Assembly: GCF_964199965.1 (NCBI RefSeq)
Contig: NZ_CAXMZT010000012.1
Span: 1 to 64,000 of the forward strand
DNA length: 64,000 bases
Reading direction: 5' to 3'
From: JAFIFT01 sp020051095
Lineage (GTDB): Bacteria > Pseudomonadota > Gammaproteobacteria > Legionellales > Legionellaceae
The notes below the pieces were generated by a model. It did no database searches. It worked only from the letters and a program-made list of their open reading frames with translations, and was not told where the DNA came from. Both the position numbers and the translations under genes were made by a program. Positions 43,928 to 53,661 of the stretch are shown piece after piece (position 1 is the stretch's first letter; every line of letters begins with the position of its first letter).

Positions 43928-45030
43928 AGCTTCATTGGCATAATAATGTATTGGTACGCTTCATCAGCTAAACTTTCAAAAAGTAAACTACTATTTTCAT
44001 CAACAAAGGACAACCTTATCAACCCGTCTTGGCAATGATTAATCACATCCAGTAAATAGGCAGCATTCAGACCTAATTGTATAGGTTGGCCATCAACTTC
44101 AGCTGAAACAATTTCTTTGGCTTCTTCTTGTTGTTGATTATTAGCAGTCAACTGTAACTGCCCAGATTGTACAGACACAACTATTGCTTTTGTCTTTTCA
44201 TGCGCCAAAATGGTAATTCGATTTAACGCTTTCTTTAACGAATCACGATCCAGCAGGACAAACGTGTTTAGCTGTTTTGGAATTGCCTTTTGGTAGGGAG
44301 GATAACGAGATTCAACTAATTTAGTATTAAACGAGAAAATCTTAGTTTTTAAACAAAAATGACTTTCCCCGGCAGAAATATCGACCTTTTCATCCTCGAT
44401 AGCCGATAATAAACGGAGCAATTCAAGAACAGCTTTTCGAGGAACAATGATACGATGCGGAATCTCAACTCGTGTTTCATCCGTATGACAAATAGCTAGC
44501 CGATGACCATCCGTTGCAACGGCAGTGGTACCTTGGGCATCAAACGATAACAGCATGCCATTTAGAAAAACACGGACATCTTGTTGTGACATTGAAAAAT
44601 AGGTGGATTGTAAAAGATGAGTCAACCGAGCTTTAGAAAGACTCAATTCAACAAGATTTTGCGGCTGCTCACTAATAGGAAAGCCATCTGCTGGTAACGT
44701 GGCAAGCTTAAAATGGCTATGTTTATCCCGGATAACAAGCTGCTTTTCTTCAACAACGATAAGTGGTTTTGCATCATCATCCAAAGAACGGATAATATCA
44801 ACAAATTTTTTAGCGGGTACTGTGGTCTGACCAGTACCATTAGCATTATCAACCTTCAACCTTGCCGTTACATCAATTTCAAGATCAGTTGCCGATAAAA
44901 TTAATTCTTCATGATTTAATGTTAATAAAATATTAGACAAAATAGGCATTGATTGTTTTCGATCGACTGCGCCAGCTACTGTTAGCAAAGGCAACTGTAA
45001 GGCTGCTTTATCAATAGAAAATTGAAACAT
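43924..45030 (-). CDS. dnaN: DNA polymerase III beta clamp
   Basis: 368-residue sliding clamp (E. coli 366) with three similar domains. The N-terminus FSIDKAALQLPLLTVAGAVDRKQSMPILSN is typical and the C-terminal YIIMPMKL ends the clamp as usual. AGGAGATGGG lies upstream. Between dnaA (13 bp) and recF (overlap), the standard origin arrangement. Confidence 0.98.
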   Translation of the reverse strand: MFQFSIDKAALQLPLLTVAGAVDRKQSMPILSNILLTLNHEELILSATDLEIDVTARLKVDNANGTGQTTVPAKKFVDIIRSLDDDAKPLIVVEEKQLVIRDKHSHFKLATLPADGFPISEQPQNLVELSLSKARLTHLLQSTYFSMSQQDVRVFLNGMLLSFDAQGTTAVATDGHRLAICHTDETRVEIPHRIIVPRKAVLELLRLLSAIEDEKVDISAGESHFCLKTKIFSFNTKLVESRYPPYQKAIPKQLNTFVLLDRDSLKKALNRITILAHEKTKAIVVSVQSGQLQLTANNQQQEEAKEIVSAEVDGQPIQLGLNAAYLLDVINHCQDGLIRLSFVDENSSLLFESLADEAYQYIIMPMKL

Positions 45031-45043
45031 TATAACCCATCTC

Positions 45044-46444
45044 CTAAGACGACAAGGTACGCATTAAATTTTTATAATCATCTGCAAAATCAGAATCTTC
45101 TTGAACTAAATCTTTAACCTTTCGGCAAGCATGTATCACCGTCGTATGATCGCGCCCCCCAAACAAATCACCAATTTCAGGCAAACTATGATTGGTTAAT
45201 TCCTTGGCTAAAGCCATTGCCATTTGTCTAGGTCTAGCAATAGAACGACTACGTCTTTTAGATAAAAGATCAGCAACCTTTACTTTATAATAATCAGAAA
45301 CGGTCTTTTGAATATTTTCAATGGTAACCAATTTATCTTGTAGCGCTAAAAGATCCCGCAATGCTTCATGCACAAACTCGATGGTAATTGTCTTGCCAGT
45401 AAAGTGTGCATTGGCTATAACACGCCGTAAAGCCCCTTCCAATTCTCTCACATTGGAGCGGATGCGTTTAGCGATGAAAAAAGCAACTTCATATGGAAGT
45501 TCAATATTAGCAGCTTCTGCTTTTGAAATTAAAATAGCCACACGAGTCTCAAGTTCAGGTGGCTCAACAGCAACCGTTAACCCCCAACCAAATCGTGATT
45601 TCAGCCGCTCTTCCATGCCTTCGATTTCTTTTGGATAGCGATCTGACGTCAAAATAATTTGTTTTTGCCCTTCCAGTAACGCATTGAAAGTATGAAAAAA
45701 TTCTTCTTGCGATCGATCTTTTCCAGCAAAGAACTGAATATCATCAATCAATAATGCATTGAGTGAACGATAAAACCGTTTAAATTCATTAATAGTATTG
45801 GTTTGTAACGCTTTAACCATATCAGCAACAAAACGTTCCGAGTGTAAATAAAGAACCTTTGCATCAGGGTTTTTACTAAGAATTTCATTTCCTATGGCAT
45901 GCATTAGGTGGGTTTTGCCTAAGCCAACACCTCCATAAATAAATAACGGATTGTAAGCACCACCTGGCTTTTCAGCGACTTGAAGTGAAGCAGCACGTGC
46001 AAGCTGGTTTGAATTGCCCTCGACATAACGGTCAAATCGAAAATCAGGGTTTAAATGACTATGTTTATAATCAGCGGCCTTTTTCATGACTTTACGAACA
46101 GACGTTGAAGGACGGTCTGTGACTTCATTTAGCTCAGGAACCTTATTAATTTTCTTAGTTTTATTTGCAGGAATGTTCGTGTTGGAAGAACCAATTTCTA
46201 TTGAAACGGCTTGTATGGCCGTGGGTTCAAAATGATTAACCAGCTCAATAATGCGATTTAAAAAGTGTTTTTTTAACCAATCCACAACAAATCGATTTGG
46301 TGCATACAAAGTTAATATTGAATCAGTAATATCAGCCTGAAGTGGTCTTAACCAAGTATTAAGTTGTTGTTCAGAGAATTCGTCTTCCAATATTTGAAGA
46401 CACCTATCCCAAACATCAAGTTTTTTGTTACTCGATATAGTCAC
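45044..46444 (-). CDS. dnaA: Chromosomal replication initiator DnaA
   Basis: 466-residue AAA+ initiator. Domain I (DVWDRCLQILEDEFSEQQLNTWLRPLQA) binds helicase/regulators, a linker to about residue 130, domain III with Walker A GGVGLGKTHL, Walker B LLIDDIQFF and the arginine finger region, and domain IV with GRDHTTVIHACRKV recognising DnaA boxes. GTG 46444 with GGAG six bases upstream is preferred to the adjacent TTG at 46447. First gene of the minus-strand replication operon, divergent from rpmH across the candidate origin. Confidence 0.98.
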   Translation of the reverse strand: MTISSNKKLDVWDRCLQILEDEFSEQQLNTWLRPLQADITDSILTLYAPNRFVVDWLKKHFLNRIIELVNHFEPTAIQAVSIEIGSSNTNIPANKTKKINKVPELNEVTDRPSTSVRKVMKKAADYKHSHLNPDFRFDRYVEGNSNQLARAASLQVAEKPGGAYNPLFIYGGVGLGKTHLMHAIGNEILSKNPDAKVLYLHSERFVADMVKALQTNTINEFKRFYRSLNALLIDDIQFFAGKDRSQEEFFHTFNALLEGQKQIILTSDRYPKEIEGMEERLKSRFGWGLTVAVEPPELETRVAILISKAEAANIELPYEVAFFIAKRIRSNVRELEGALRRVIANAHFTGKTITIEFVHEALRDLLALQDKLVTIENIQKTVSDYYKVKVADLLSKRRSRSIARPRQMAMALAKELTNHSLPEIGDLFGGRDHTTVIHACRKVKDLVQEDSDFADDYKNLMRTLSS

Positions 46445-47072
46445 CAAAAACTCCAGAATTTGAGGGTTATCCTAAGGTGTGAGGAACAGAATTACATAAC
46501 TAGAAAGTTCAACACACGATTAATTGATAATGGCTGTATGAATCATCAGTGTATGATTTAAGTTATCCACAGGTCAACGGGTTTGTAAAAAAAATTATGC
46601 CTTATCATTTAAAATAGAACAATCTTTTTCGATTTTAAAAACCATTTCGTAGAATAATAACCTGAATATTGATCTGTGGATAGAGGTGAATAACTTAATA
46701 ATAAATTGGTTGTCACTGACAAAAGTTAAAAGTTATTATCAGAATAACACTGCACTATTCATGGAATATAAACAGGTATTAATTCCCGTATCCATATGAT
46801 AATTAATATTATTTATGAGTTAACCACAGAATTTTAAAACATAATAACAAATATAAGTATTTTTTCTTAATTTATTTTATTATTAGTAAATCATATTTTG
46901 GCAAACTATCGGTTTCATTTTATAAATTTTGTTTCCCTATTCACTAGGGCTATCTAACAACGACATTTTTTCTTCACTCAACGAAAAAAAGATGAAAAAA
47001 ATTGACACAAGGCATCATATTCCCTATTATTGCCTACCTAATTATATAATTCAGTCAAAGGTATGATTTATC
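46445..47072. other. Candidate replication origin (oriC), AT-rich, between dnaA and rpmH
   Basis: A 628-bp gene-free AT-rich region. DnaA-box-like sites: TTATCCACA (46563-46571, perfect), TGTGGATAG (46675-46683, complement form with one deviation) and TTAACCACA (46820-46828, one deviation). Long A/T runs at 46590-46620 and 46855-46910 are candidates for the unwinding element. Promoters of dnaA and rpmH must also be here. Position and boxes fit oriC, but only one box is perfect. Confidence 0.65.
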
Positions 47073-47207
47073 ATGAAACGTACATTTCAACCCAGTAATT
47101 TAAAACGTAAGCGTGATCATGGCTTTCGTGCACGCATGGCCACTCGTGGTGGACGAGCTGTTCTAAGTCGGCGTAGAGCTAAAGGACGTAAACGTCTATC
47201 CGCGTAG
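47073..47207 (+). CDS. rpmH: 50S ribosomal protein L34
   Basis: 44-residue, very basic protein that begins MKRTFQPSNLKRKRDHGFRA and ends in a run of Arg/Lys (RRRAKGRKRLSA), the universal L34 pattern. It overlaps the GTG start of rnpA by one base. First gene of rpmH-rnpA-yidD-yidC-mnmE. Confidence 0.98.
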   Translation: MKRTFQPSNLKRKRDHGFRARMATRGGRAVLSRRRAKGRKRLSA

Positions 47208-47551
47208 TGAACACATTCCCTAAAACGAAGCGATTAGTTCAGGCATCCGATTTTAAATTTGTTTTTGATCAGGCAAACAAAATCAAAAGCCCCTCGTTCC
47301 TGGTATTACATAAGCCGGGTTTAACATTAGAAAGTCGATTGGGTTTGGCAATATCAAAAAAGAAAATTGCCAAAGCCCACGATCGTAACCGGATTAAACG
47401 GATTGTCCGAGAATCGTTTAGGCAGCAACATCTCCCAGCGGTTGATGTGGTTGTTATCGCTCATTTTGGGGGAGAACTACAAGAAAACGCCGTTTTATTT
47501 AGGCAATTAGGTAAGATATGGTTAAAATTAACACAGTATTACGCCATCTAA
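47207..47551 (+). CDS. rnpA: Ribonuclease P protein component
   Basis: 114 residues, the protein cofactor that assists the RNase P ribozyme with tRNA 5' ends. The signature KKIAKAHDRNRIKRIVRESFR (RNR motif) lies at residues 52-71. GTG start shares a base with the rpmH stop. Overlaps yidD by 34 bp. Confidence 0.96.
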   Translation: MNTFPKTKRLVQASDFKFVFDQANKIKSPSFLVLHKPGLTLESRLGLAISKKKIAKAHDRNRIKRIVRESFRQQHLPAVDVVVIAHFGGELQENAVLFRQLGKIWLKLTQYYAI

Positions 47552-47763
47552 TTTGTTTACCAATAAAATTGTATCAACTAATTATCAGCCCTCTTCTTGG
47601 GGAGCATTGTCGATTTTATCCCAGTTGCTCACAGTATGCGATTGATGCGATTCAACATCGCGGGATTGTCATGGGGATTTGGTTAACTTTTCATCGTTTA
47701 TGTCGCTGCCACCCCGGTTGTAAAGGGGGGTACGATCCCGTTCAATTGACTGAAGAGAATTAA
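47518..47763 (+). CDS. yidD: Membrane protein insertion efficiency factor YidD
   Basis: 81 residues. The conserved core LYQLIISPLLGEHCRFYPSCSQYA and HRLCRCHPGCKGGYDPV matches YidD, which supports YidC-dependent insertion at the inner membrane. Overlaps the 3' end of rnpA by 34 bp and ends 2 bp before yidC. Confidence 0.96.
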   Translation: MVKINTVLRHLICLPIKLYQLIISPLLGEHCRFYPSCSQYAIDAIQHRGIVMGIWLTFHRLCRCHPGCKGGYDPVQLTEEN

Positions 47764-47765
47764 TT

Positions 47766-49466
47766 ATGGACTTACGTCGTGTTGTTTTATATTCGATTTT
47801 AGCGCTAATTGTTTATAATCTTTGGATTGCTTGGCAACAAGATTATCCCCCTGTGAAAGTTGACTCCCAACTGAGTGCAACGAATAGCACCCCTTCAACC
47901 GCTTCGTCTGATTTACCAATGCCTCATGGGGAAGTGATTCAAACCCAAAACCCAAATCAAGAGCAAGCGTCGGTAGACACCAGTGCACCTGAAATCGATA
48001 AATTAGCTGATAAACAGCAACTTATATCCGTCAAAACCGATGTTTTAAGTATGAAAATTGATCTGGCCCATGGGGATATCGTTGAAGCAAAACTGTTGGA
48101 TTATCCCGTAAGTGTTGAACAAAAAAACAAACCCATCACGTTATTAAATAACAGTGAAAATGAGACATATATAGCACGTAGCCAAATGGTTGCTTTAGAA
48201 AATAAAGCACCTAAACCATTAAAGATTGAATGGCAAACTGCAAAGAGTGATTATCAACTTAACACAGGCGATGATCAGTTAACCGTTACATTAGTTGGTA
48301 GAGATAAACAAGGCAATCAAGTTAAAAAACACTTCTATTTGAAACGAGGCGATTATTTAGTAAATGTCTCTTATGATTTCAACAACAGTACAAATACAAC
48401 AAAGCGAATTTATCAGATTAATCAGATTGTTCGTGAACAACCTAAAGAAGATCCATCTGGGTTATTTCATATAGGTTCATTTACAGGGGCCTCCTACTCT
48501 AACCCTGGGGAAAAGCTGTATCAAAAAGTCAGTTTTAAACAAATGACTAAATCGAACCTCAATGTGAAAACGCAAGGTGGTTGGATTGCTATGCAACAGC
48601 ATTATTTCTTAACGGCATGGGTACCCGAAGCAAATCAAAAGAACACTATTTTTACCCGCTCTTCCAATGAATTATATACTATCGGACTAGTTGGGCCTTC
48701 TGTGGCAATATCACCAGGAAAATCCCATCAGTTTAATCAACAGATCTATATCGGACCAGAAATTACCAGCGTGCTTAAAACAATAGCGCCAGGTTTAGAT
48801 ATGACCATTGATTATGGCTTGTTATGGTTCCTATCGTCACTATTATTTGCCGTCATGAAAGCAATTCATAGTGTGGTTGGAAACTGGGGCTGGTCAATCG
48901 TGTTAGTAACGGTGTTAATTAAACTCGCCTTTTATCGACTATCGGCGACGAGCTATAAGTCGATGGCTAATATGCGTAAACTCCAACCTAAACTCGAAGC
49001 ATTACGCCAACGATATGGTGATGATAAAGCCAAACTAAGCCAGGAAACGATGGCTTTATATCGTAAAGAAAAGATAAACCCATTAGGGGGATGTTTACCA
49101 ATCCTTGTTCAAATACCTGTGTTTATTGCCTTGTATTGGGTATTATTAGAAAGTGTTGAATTACGTCAAGCCCCCTTTATTGGCTGGATACAGGATTTAT
49201 CTGTCGCCGATCCTTATCACATATTACCAATCATCATGGGCTTGACGATGCTTATTCAACAAAAGTTAAACCCCGCTCCGCCCGATCCAATGCAAGCGAA
49301 GATGATGATGTTCTTGCCTGTTGTTTTCACCGCCTTATTTTGGGGATTCCCAGCTGGTTTAGTACTCTATTGGATAGTCAATAATACCCTTTCAATTTTG
49401 CAGCAGTGGTATATCACCAATAAATTCAGTGAAAATAAGGCATTGAAAAAATTGAAAAAAGCTTAA
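47766..49466 (+). CDS. yidC: Membrane protein insertase YidC
   Basis: 566 residues. N-terminal membrane anchor (VVLYSILALIVYNLWIAW), a large periplasmic beta-supersandwich domain (residues 60-335) and five C-terminal helices with the conserved GWSIVLVTVLIKLAFYRLSATSYKSMA segment whose Arg lines the hydrophilic groove. GGCLPILVQIPVFIALYWVL and a Lys-rich tail are present. Gram-negative type. Confidence 0.97.
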   Translation: MDLRRVVLYSILALIVYNLWIAWQQDYPPVKVDSQLSATNSTPSTASSDLPMPHGEVIQTQNPNQEQASVDTSAPEIDKLADKQQLISVKTDVLSMKIDLAHGDIVEAKLLDYPVSVEQKNKPITLLNNSENETYIARSQMVALENKAPKPLKIEWQTAKSDYQLNTGDDQLTVTLVGRDKQGNQVKKHFYLKRGDYLVNVSYDFNNSTNTTKRIYQINQIVREQPKEDPSGLFHIGSFTGASYSNPGEKLYQKVSFKQMTKSNLNVKTQGGWIAMQQHYFLTAWVPEANQKNTIFTRSSNELYTIGLVGPSVAISPGKSHQFNQQIYIGPEITSVLKTIAPGLDMTIDYGLLWFLSSLLFAVMKAIHSVVGNWGWSIVLVTVLIKLAFYRLSATSYKSMANMRKLQPKLEALRQRYGDDKAKLSQETMALYRKEKINPLGGCLPILVQIPVFIALYWVLLESVELRQAPFIGWIQDLSVADPYHILPIIMGLTMLIQQKLNPAPPDPMQAKMMMFLPVVFTALFWGFPAGLVLYWIVNNTLSILQQWYITNKFSENKALKKLKKA

Positions 49467-49468
49467 TT

Positions 49469-50809
49469 ATGAGCGATGACACCATTGTGGCCTGTGCAAC
49501 ACCACCTGGACAAGGTGGTGTTGGCATTTTAAGAATATCCGGACCAAAAACACTATCACTCATCAAAGCTTTGACTCGAAGACAGCAGTTTAAGCCGCGT
49601 TATGCAACCTATATCCATATTTACGATTTAGATGACAACACGTTAGATTCAGGAATTGGGATCTATTTTCCTGGACCGCATTCCTTTACAGGTGAAGATG
49701 TGTTTGAGCTGCAGCTACATGGTTCACCAATAATGCTCGACGCAATTATCAAAAAAATCACGGAAGAAGGCGCTCGACTAGCTCAACCTGGAGAGTTTTC
49801 ACTGCGTGCATTTTTAAATAATAAAATCGATTTGATTCAAGCAGAAGCTATCGCTGATTTAATCGCTGCACAATCACTTACTTCAGCGAAAATGGCAGGC
49901 CAATCATTGCAGGGTAATTTCTCTCGCCGAATAAATGAGTTAAATGAACGGATTATTCATTTAAGAATGTATGTTGAAGCAGCTATTGATTTCCCAGAAG
50001 AAGAAATCGATTTTATTAGCGAGGGGCATGTTGCTGAACAGCTGGATAGTATTATTGAACAAGTCCGAATAATAATTTCTCAAGCTGGACAAGGTGTGAT
50101 GATGCGAGAAGGGGTTACCATTGTGATAGCTGGGCAACCCAATGTTGGCAAATCAACGTTAATTAATGCTTTGGCTGAAAAAGAAGTTGCCATTGTCACA
50201 GATATCGCTGGAACAACACGCGATGTAATGCGGGAATATATATTAATTGATGATATCCCGGTGCATATCATTGACACAGCTGGTTTAAGGGAAAGTGATG
50301 ATCCTGTTGAGAAGGTTGGTATTGCTAAAGCATGGCAAGCGTTAGCGCAGGCAGATTGTCTTTTATATTTGATTGATATCAACGAACATGATGAGGAGCA
50401 TCCTCTGACAGCAGAGATAAAAAAAAAGCTAGCCAAATCGACACCTATCTTACGGGTGTATAATAAAATTGATACGGTAAAACTGCCAGCAAAAATATCT
50501 GAAAACACAGCCTATATCAGTGCAAAAAAAGAAATTGGTTTAGATGCATTGAAACAGAAAATTAAACAACTCATTGGCCAATATGATTTCGAAGGGCAAT
50601 TTATGGCAAGACGACGACATGTCGATGCCCTAACTCAATGCCTGCAACTGCTTGTTAATGGGAAGGAACAGCTCCATCAGCATAAAGCAGGTGAATTGCT
50701 TGCGGATGATTTAACCCACGCTCATCGCGCCCTTTCGCAAATCACCGGTGAGTATCACGCAGATGATCTGTTAGGCGAGATTTTTTCATCGTTTTGTATT
50801 GGAAAATAG
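49469..50809 (+). CDS. mnmE: tRNA modification GTPase MnmE
   Basis: 446 residues, partner of MnmG in making cmnm5U34 of tRNA. N-terminal TrmE domain (IVACATPPGQGGVGILRISGP), helical domain, a G domain with GQPNVGKST (G1), DIAGTTRD (G2), DTAGLR (G3) and YNKID (G4), and the C-terminal CIGK with the catalytic Cys. Two bases after yidC. Confidence 0.98.
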   Translation: MSDDTIVACATPPGQGGVGILRISGPKTLSLIKALTRRQQFKPRYATYIHIYDLDDNTLDSGIGIYFPGPHSFTGEDVFELQLHGSPIMLDAIIKKITEEGARLAQPGEFSLRAFLNNKIDLIQAEAIADLIAAQSLTSAKMAGQSLQGNFSRRINELNERIIHLRMYVEAAIDFPEEEIDFISEGHVAEQLDSIIEQVRIIISQAGQGVMMREGVTIVIAGQPNVGKSTLINALAEKEVAIVTDIAGTTRDVMREYILIDDIPVHIIDTAGLRESDDPVEKVGIAKAWQALAQADCLLYLIDINEHDEEHPLTAEIKKKLAKSTPILRVYNKIDTVKLPAKISENTAYISAKKEIGLDALKQKIKQLIGQYDFEGQFMARRRHVDALTQCLQLLVNGKEQLHQHKAGELLADDLTHAHRALSQITGEYHADDLLGEIFSSFCIGK

Positions 50810-50882
50810 GATAAATGATTAACTTTTGAGGAGTAACGTTGTAAAAGAGTCATGGATAAGCACTCATATTATACAAACAGTA

Positions 50883-50911
50883 TTGTGTAAAAAGAAATAA
50901 AGTGGTATATT
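50883..50911 (+). promoter_or_regulatory. Candidate promoter of the membrane orphan
   Basis: TTGTGT (50883-50888) and TATATT (50906-50911) are 17 bp apart, 27 bp before the start of the next gene. Confidence 0.4.
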
Positions 50912-50938
50912 TTTAGTCTGTCTGTTTTTTATGAGTGT

Positions 50939-52513
50939 ATGTTAATGACAAATATAACAGCTACTGCTGCTCAAGAGAAAATAGTCCCTTTTTACGCTCA
51001 TAAAAAGTCTTTTTTCGATGGCTCAGCAAAAAATGAAGTGCGATATGCTGCCTTGCTATCCGATCACATGACATCATCAGAATTATTTGTTAATCAGGAT
51101 GTTATACATCAAGAATTCGACGATCTAAGTGCCGTTTTGGATACGATGAATGTCGATGAAAACACGGAGCAGTTTTTCTATTTCTCATTATATTGCTGCT
51201 ATTTATTGGAAAAATATCATGCCGCATGCGGTGATTTTTACAAAACGCAGCATTATAAACAAAAGGCACAAGCCTTAATTGACAAGTTAAATCGCGTTGA
51301 AAATGTGCAAAACGTTGAACAAAGAAAACAATTCTTAGCTGCCTTGTCGCAAACGTTCCAAGATACATGGGATGAGGCTAAGCAGTCAGTGCTTAACCCA
51401 GGAAAATTCGCACAAACAATCGGTTATATCAATTTATCAAGAATTGTTTTAGTGTTGTCACGGTTAAGTTTAAGCCAAGTTTTTGTGGTGCTTGAAGAGA
51501 ATAAAATTCTCGAAAAACTCGGTAAACTTCTTAATCGAAATATCACTTCTGCAGAAATCATTGCAAAGATGGGAACCGTCAGTGGGCTATTTAATGCCTT
51601 GAGTGTCATCATGTTTGGTTCGAGGTTGGTAAGAAATCTTGCTGCAACTTTCTATTTCACATTTTGTCCAACGGAAGAGGCAAAAAAAGCGTTGCCTGAT
51701 GTGTTAAGTCGCTTATATCACCAGCTCTATCAGAAGAAAGGCGCGTTACTGAATGACAGCGTTTGGGTGGTGATCAATGGTGTCACAAATTATCAATTAT
51801 TTGGTATGTCTGCCTTTGCTTCTATGGGTATAACCGCCGGTTTTATGTTTTTTGATGTGGCTGTTTTGTTATACTTAAAATACTGTGATGAGCAAGTTTA
51901 TATTAAAAAGCAGCAACAATATGATCAAGAAATCAAGGCGTTGCTTGATAGCCTCAGTGCACAATCTCTATCGGAAGTAGAAAAAAATTCCCTTTTAATG
52001 CAATTAAAGGTATTAGAAAAACAAAAAATGTATAACCAAATCAATTGGCGACAAACAGCGGCTGTTTATAATTTCCAAACATTGGCTGCTTTGATGCTTG
52101 GCACAGGGTTTAGTTTTTCAATTCTCGTTGCCTCACCCATTGTGGTCATTGCCTGTTATTCAATTTGCTTAGTAGCCGTATCGATGATTTTGGCAGGTAA
52201 TGATTATGGGAAATTACAAGCAATTAAAGGAAAAATTGAACATGCAGACGCATTGGAATTGGATAAAGCAGTGCTTGAGAAAGAATATCAGCAGGCCAGA
52301 CAGGATTTAGTAAAAAACTTAGTGAAAAATACTGTCGTCCCTTCAATTTTGATTGGAACCTTCTTGGTGTGTTGGGAAGCGGCTCTTGTTTTAACGGTTA
52401 GTTATCTTGTTGTTGAAGGATTTAAATATTATCAACAACATATAGCAGCAAATTTGGTTGAAGAAGCTGATAAAGATGTAACATTCAAAGCGCAAAAGCC
52501 CGGCTTTGCATAA
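50939..52513 (+). CDS. Multi-spanning membrane orphan protein
   Basis: 524 residues, unrecognised. A soluble helical N-terminal part (1-155), then hydrophobic segments near 213-240, 272-315, 380-418 and 463-492, separated by a charged coiled-coil-like stretch at 318-370 (KKQQQYDQEIKALLDSL, LLMQLKVLEKQKMYNQ) and another at 425-460. No signal peptide; the termini are polar. Start ATG 50939, though ATG 50945 is equally possible. This architecture, helical plus pairs of membrane hairpins, recurs among Legionellales secretion substrates, but function is unknown. Convergent with the AlkB gene and separated by a shared terminator. Confidence 0.7.
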   Translation: MLMTNITATAAQEKIVPFYAHKKSFFDGSAKNEVRYAALLSDHMTSSELFVNQDVIHQEFDDLSAVLDTMNVDENTEQFFYFSLYCCYLLEKYHAACGDFYKTQHYKQKAQALIDKLNRVENVQNVEQRKQFLAALSQTFQDTWDEAKQSVLNPGKFAQTIGYINLSRIVLVLSRLSLSQVFVVLEENKILEKLGKLLNRNITSAEIIAKMGTVSGLFNALSVIMFGSRLVRNLAATFYFTFCPTEEAKKALPDVLSRLYHQLYQKKGALLNDSVWVVINGVTNYQLFGMSAFASMGITAGFMFFDVAVLLYLKYCDEQVYIKKQQQYDQEIKALLDSLSAQSLSEVEKNSLLMQLKVLEKQKMYNQINWRQTAAVYNFQTLAALMLGTGFSFSILVASPIVVIACYSICLVAVSMILAGNDYGKLQAIKGKIEHADALELDKAVLEKEYQQARQDLVKNLVKNTVVPSILIGTFLVCWEAALVLTVSYLVVEGFKYYQQHIAANLVEEADKDVTFKAQKPGFA

Positions 52514-52518
52514 ACAGT

Positions 52519-52551
52519 ATCACCCAAACAGTTATTCATCATTTGGGTGAT
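52519..52551. terminator. Bidirectional terminator-like hairpin
   Basis: Perfect 10-bp inverted repeat ATCACCCAAA / TTTGGGTGAT with a 13-nt loop, between two convergent genes. Confidence 0.6.
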
Positions 52552-52566
52552 GCTGGATTAAACATT

Positions 52567-53661
52567 TTAAACACTCACCGCACTACCTACCTCTTCCAAG
52601 GAATTTTTACGAGACAGCTCATTTCGGTACGTCAACACACGCTTATCCATAACCCAAAACCATAAGGGTGGGATAACTGCCAACAACATCATGCCCAAAT
52701 ACCCTGAAGGAAGTTGCGGGCTTTCATCGAGATGCCTTAACACCTGATAGGGCTTAGCACCATAAGTGTGATGGTCAGAGTGACGTTGCAGATGAAAGAG
52801 GACTAAATTACTAAACCAATGATTGGCATTCCAGGAGTGGATAGGTGATACTGGCTCGTAACGACCATTGGCTAGCTTACGACGTTCTAAACCATAATGT
52901 TCAATATAATTGACAATTTCTAATAGCAAGATTGCTGTTATCGATTGAACCACAAAAAAAGCGAGAGCAGAAGCCCCAAAAATAGCAGTAACTGCTACGA
53001 TAATGGCTATAGGACCAAAGATAATCCACCAAAAATTATTATGCCAACTAAAAAGCGAATACCCTTTTCGTTGTAGTCTTTTTTGTTCGATATTCCAGGA
53101 AGAACGAACCGTGCCAAGGAGTGTTTTTAGCAAAAAACGGTAGACATTCATTCCAAGCGGTGCTGAAGCAGGATCCTGTTTTGTAGCAACATTAAAATGG
53201 TGGCCTCTGACATGCTCAATTGACCAGTGACCATAACAGACAAAACAAAGAAGAAGCTTACTCAATGCTTGATCCACGTTATTTTTTTTATGGATTAATT
53301 CGTGGGATAAGGTAATCCCGACACCGCCAGTCAATAGCCCAATAGACAATGTAAAACCCCACCATTCAAGTAGCGTTAACGTTTGATAAGTTACAGCATA
53401 GCATCCTAATGCAATTATACTGATTTGCATCGGAGCGTAGAGCAAGACAATCCGCCGAAAAAATTTATCATTCAACAAGATTTTTTCTTGTTCTAGCGTC
53501 GGATTATTCGCATCAATCACGAAATAATCGAGTAGAGGTATCCCCACATAGATGACAAAAAATGGCAACAACACATAGATACCACCCAAGTAAAGACTTA
53601 TAAAAGGCAAAGGGAGGAGCAGATAGATAAATAGGAAACAATATTTTTTGCGATTTAACAT
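52567..53661 (-). CDS. AlkB-family alkane/fatty-acid membrane hydroxylase
   Basis: 364-residue di-iron membrane monooxygenase. All eight-histidine boxes of the alkane 1-monooxygenase group are present: SHELIHKKN (HELxH), EHVRGHHFNVAT (HxxxHH), LQRHSDHHTYG (LQRHxxHH) and the NYIEHYGLERR loop that distinguishes AlkB/xylene-type hydroxylases from desaturases. About six membrane helices. It needs electrons from rubredoxin and its reductase, which are not adjacent. Substrate (alkane or an acyl chain) is inferred from the family. There is no Shine-Dalgarno site; a palindrome sits right at the start instead. Confidence 0.9.
   Translation of the reverse strand: MLNRKKYCFLFIYLLLPLPFISLYLGGIYVLLPFFVIYVGIPLLDYFVIDANNPTLEQEKILLNDKFFRRIVLLYAPMQISIIALGCYAVTYQTLTLLEWWGFTLSIGLLTGGVGITLSHELIHKKNNVDQALSKLLLCFVCYGHWSIEHVRGHHFNVATKQDPASAPLGMNVYRFLLKTLLGTVRSSWNIEQKRLQRKGYSLFSWHNNFWWIIFGPIAIIVAVTAIFGASALAFFVVQSITAILLLEIVNYIEHYGLERRKLANGRYEPVSPIHSWNANHWFSNLVLFHLQRHSDHHTYGAKPYQVLRHLDESPQLPSGYLGMMLLAVIPPLWFWVMDKRVLTYRNELSRKNSLEEVGSAVSV

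Noticed and set aside
46364..46561. Frame of 65 codons opposite the dnaA start
   Set aside because: Antisense to dnaA and inside the origin region; no features.
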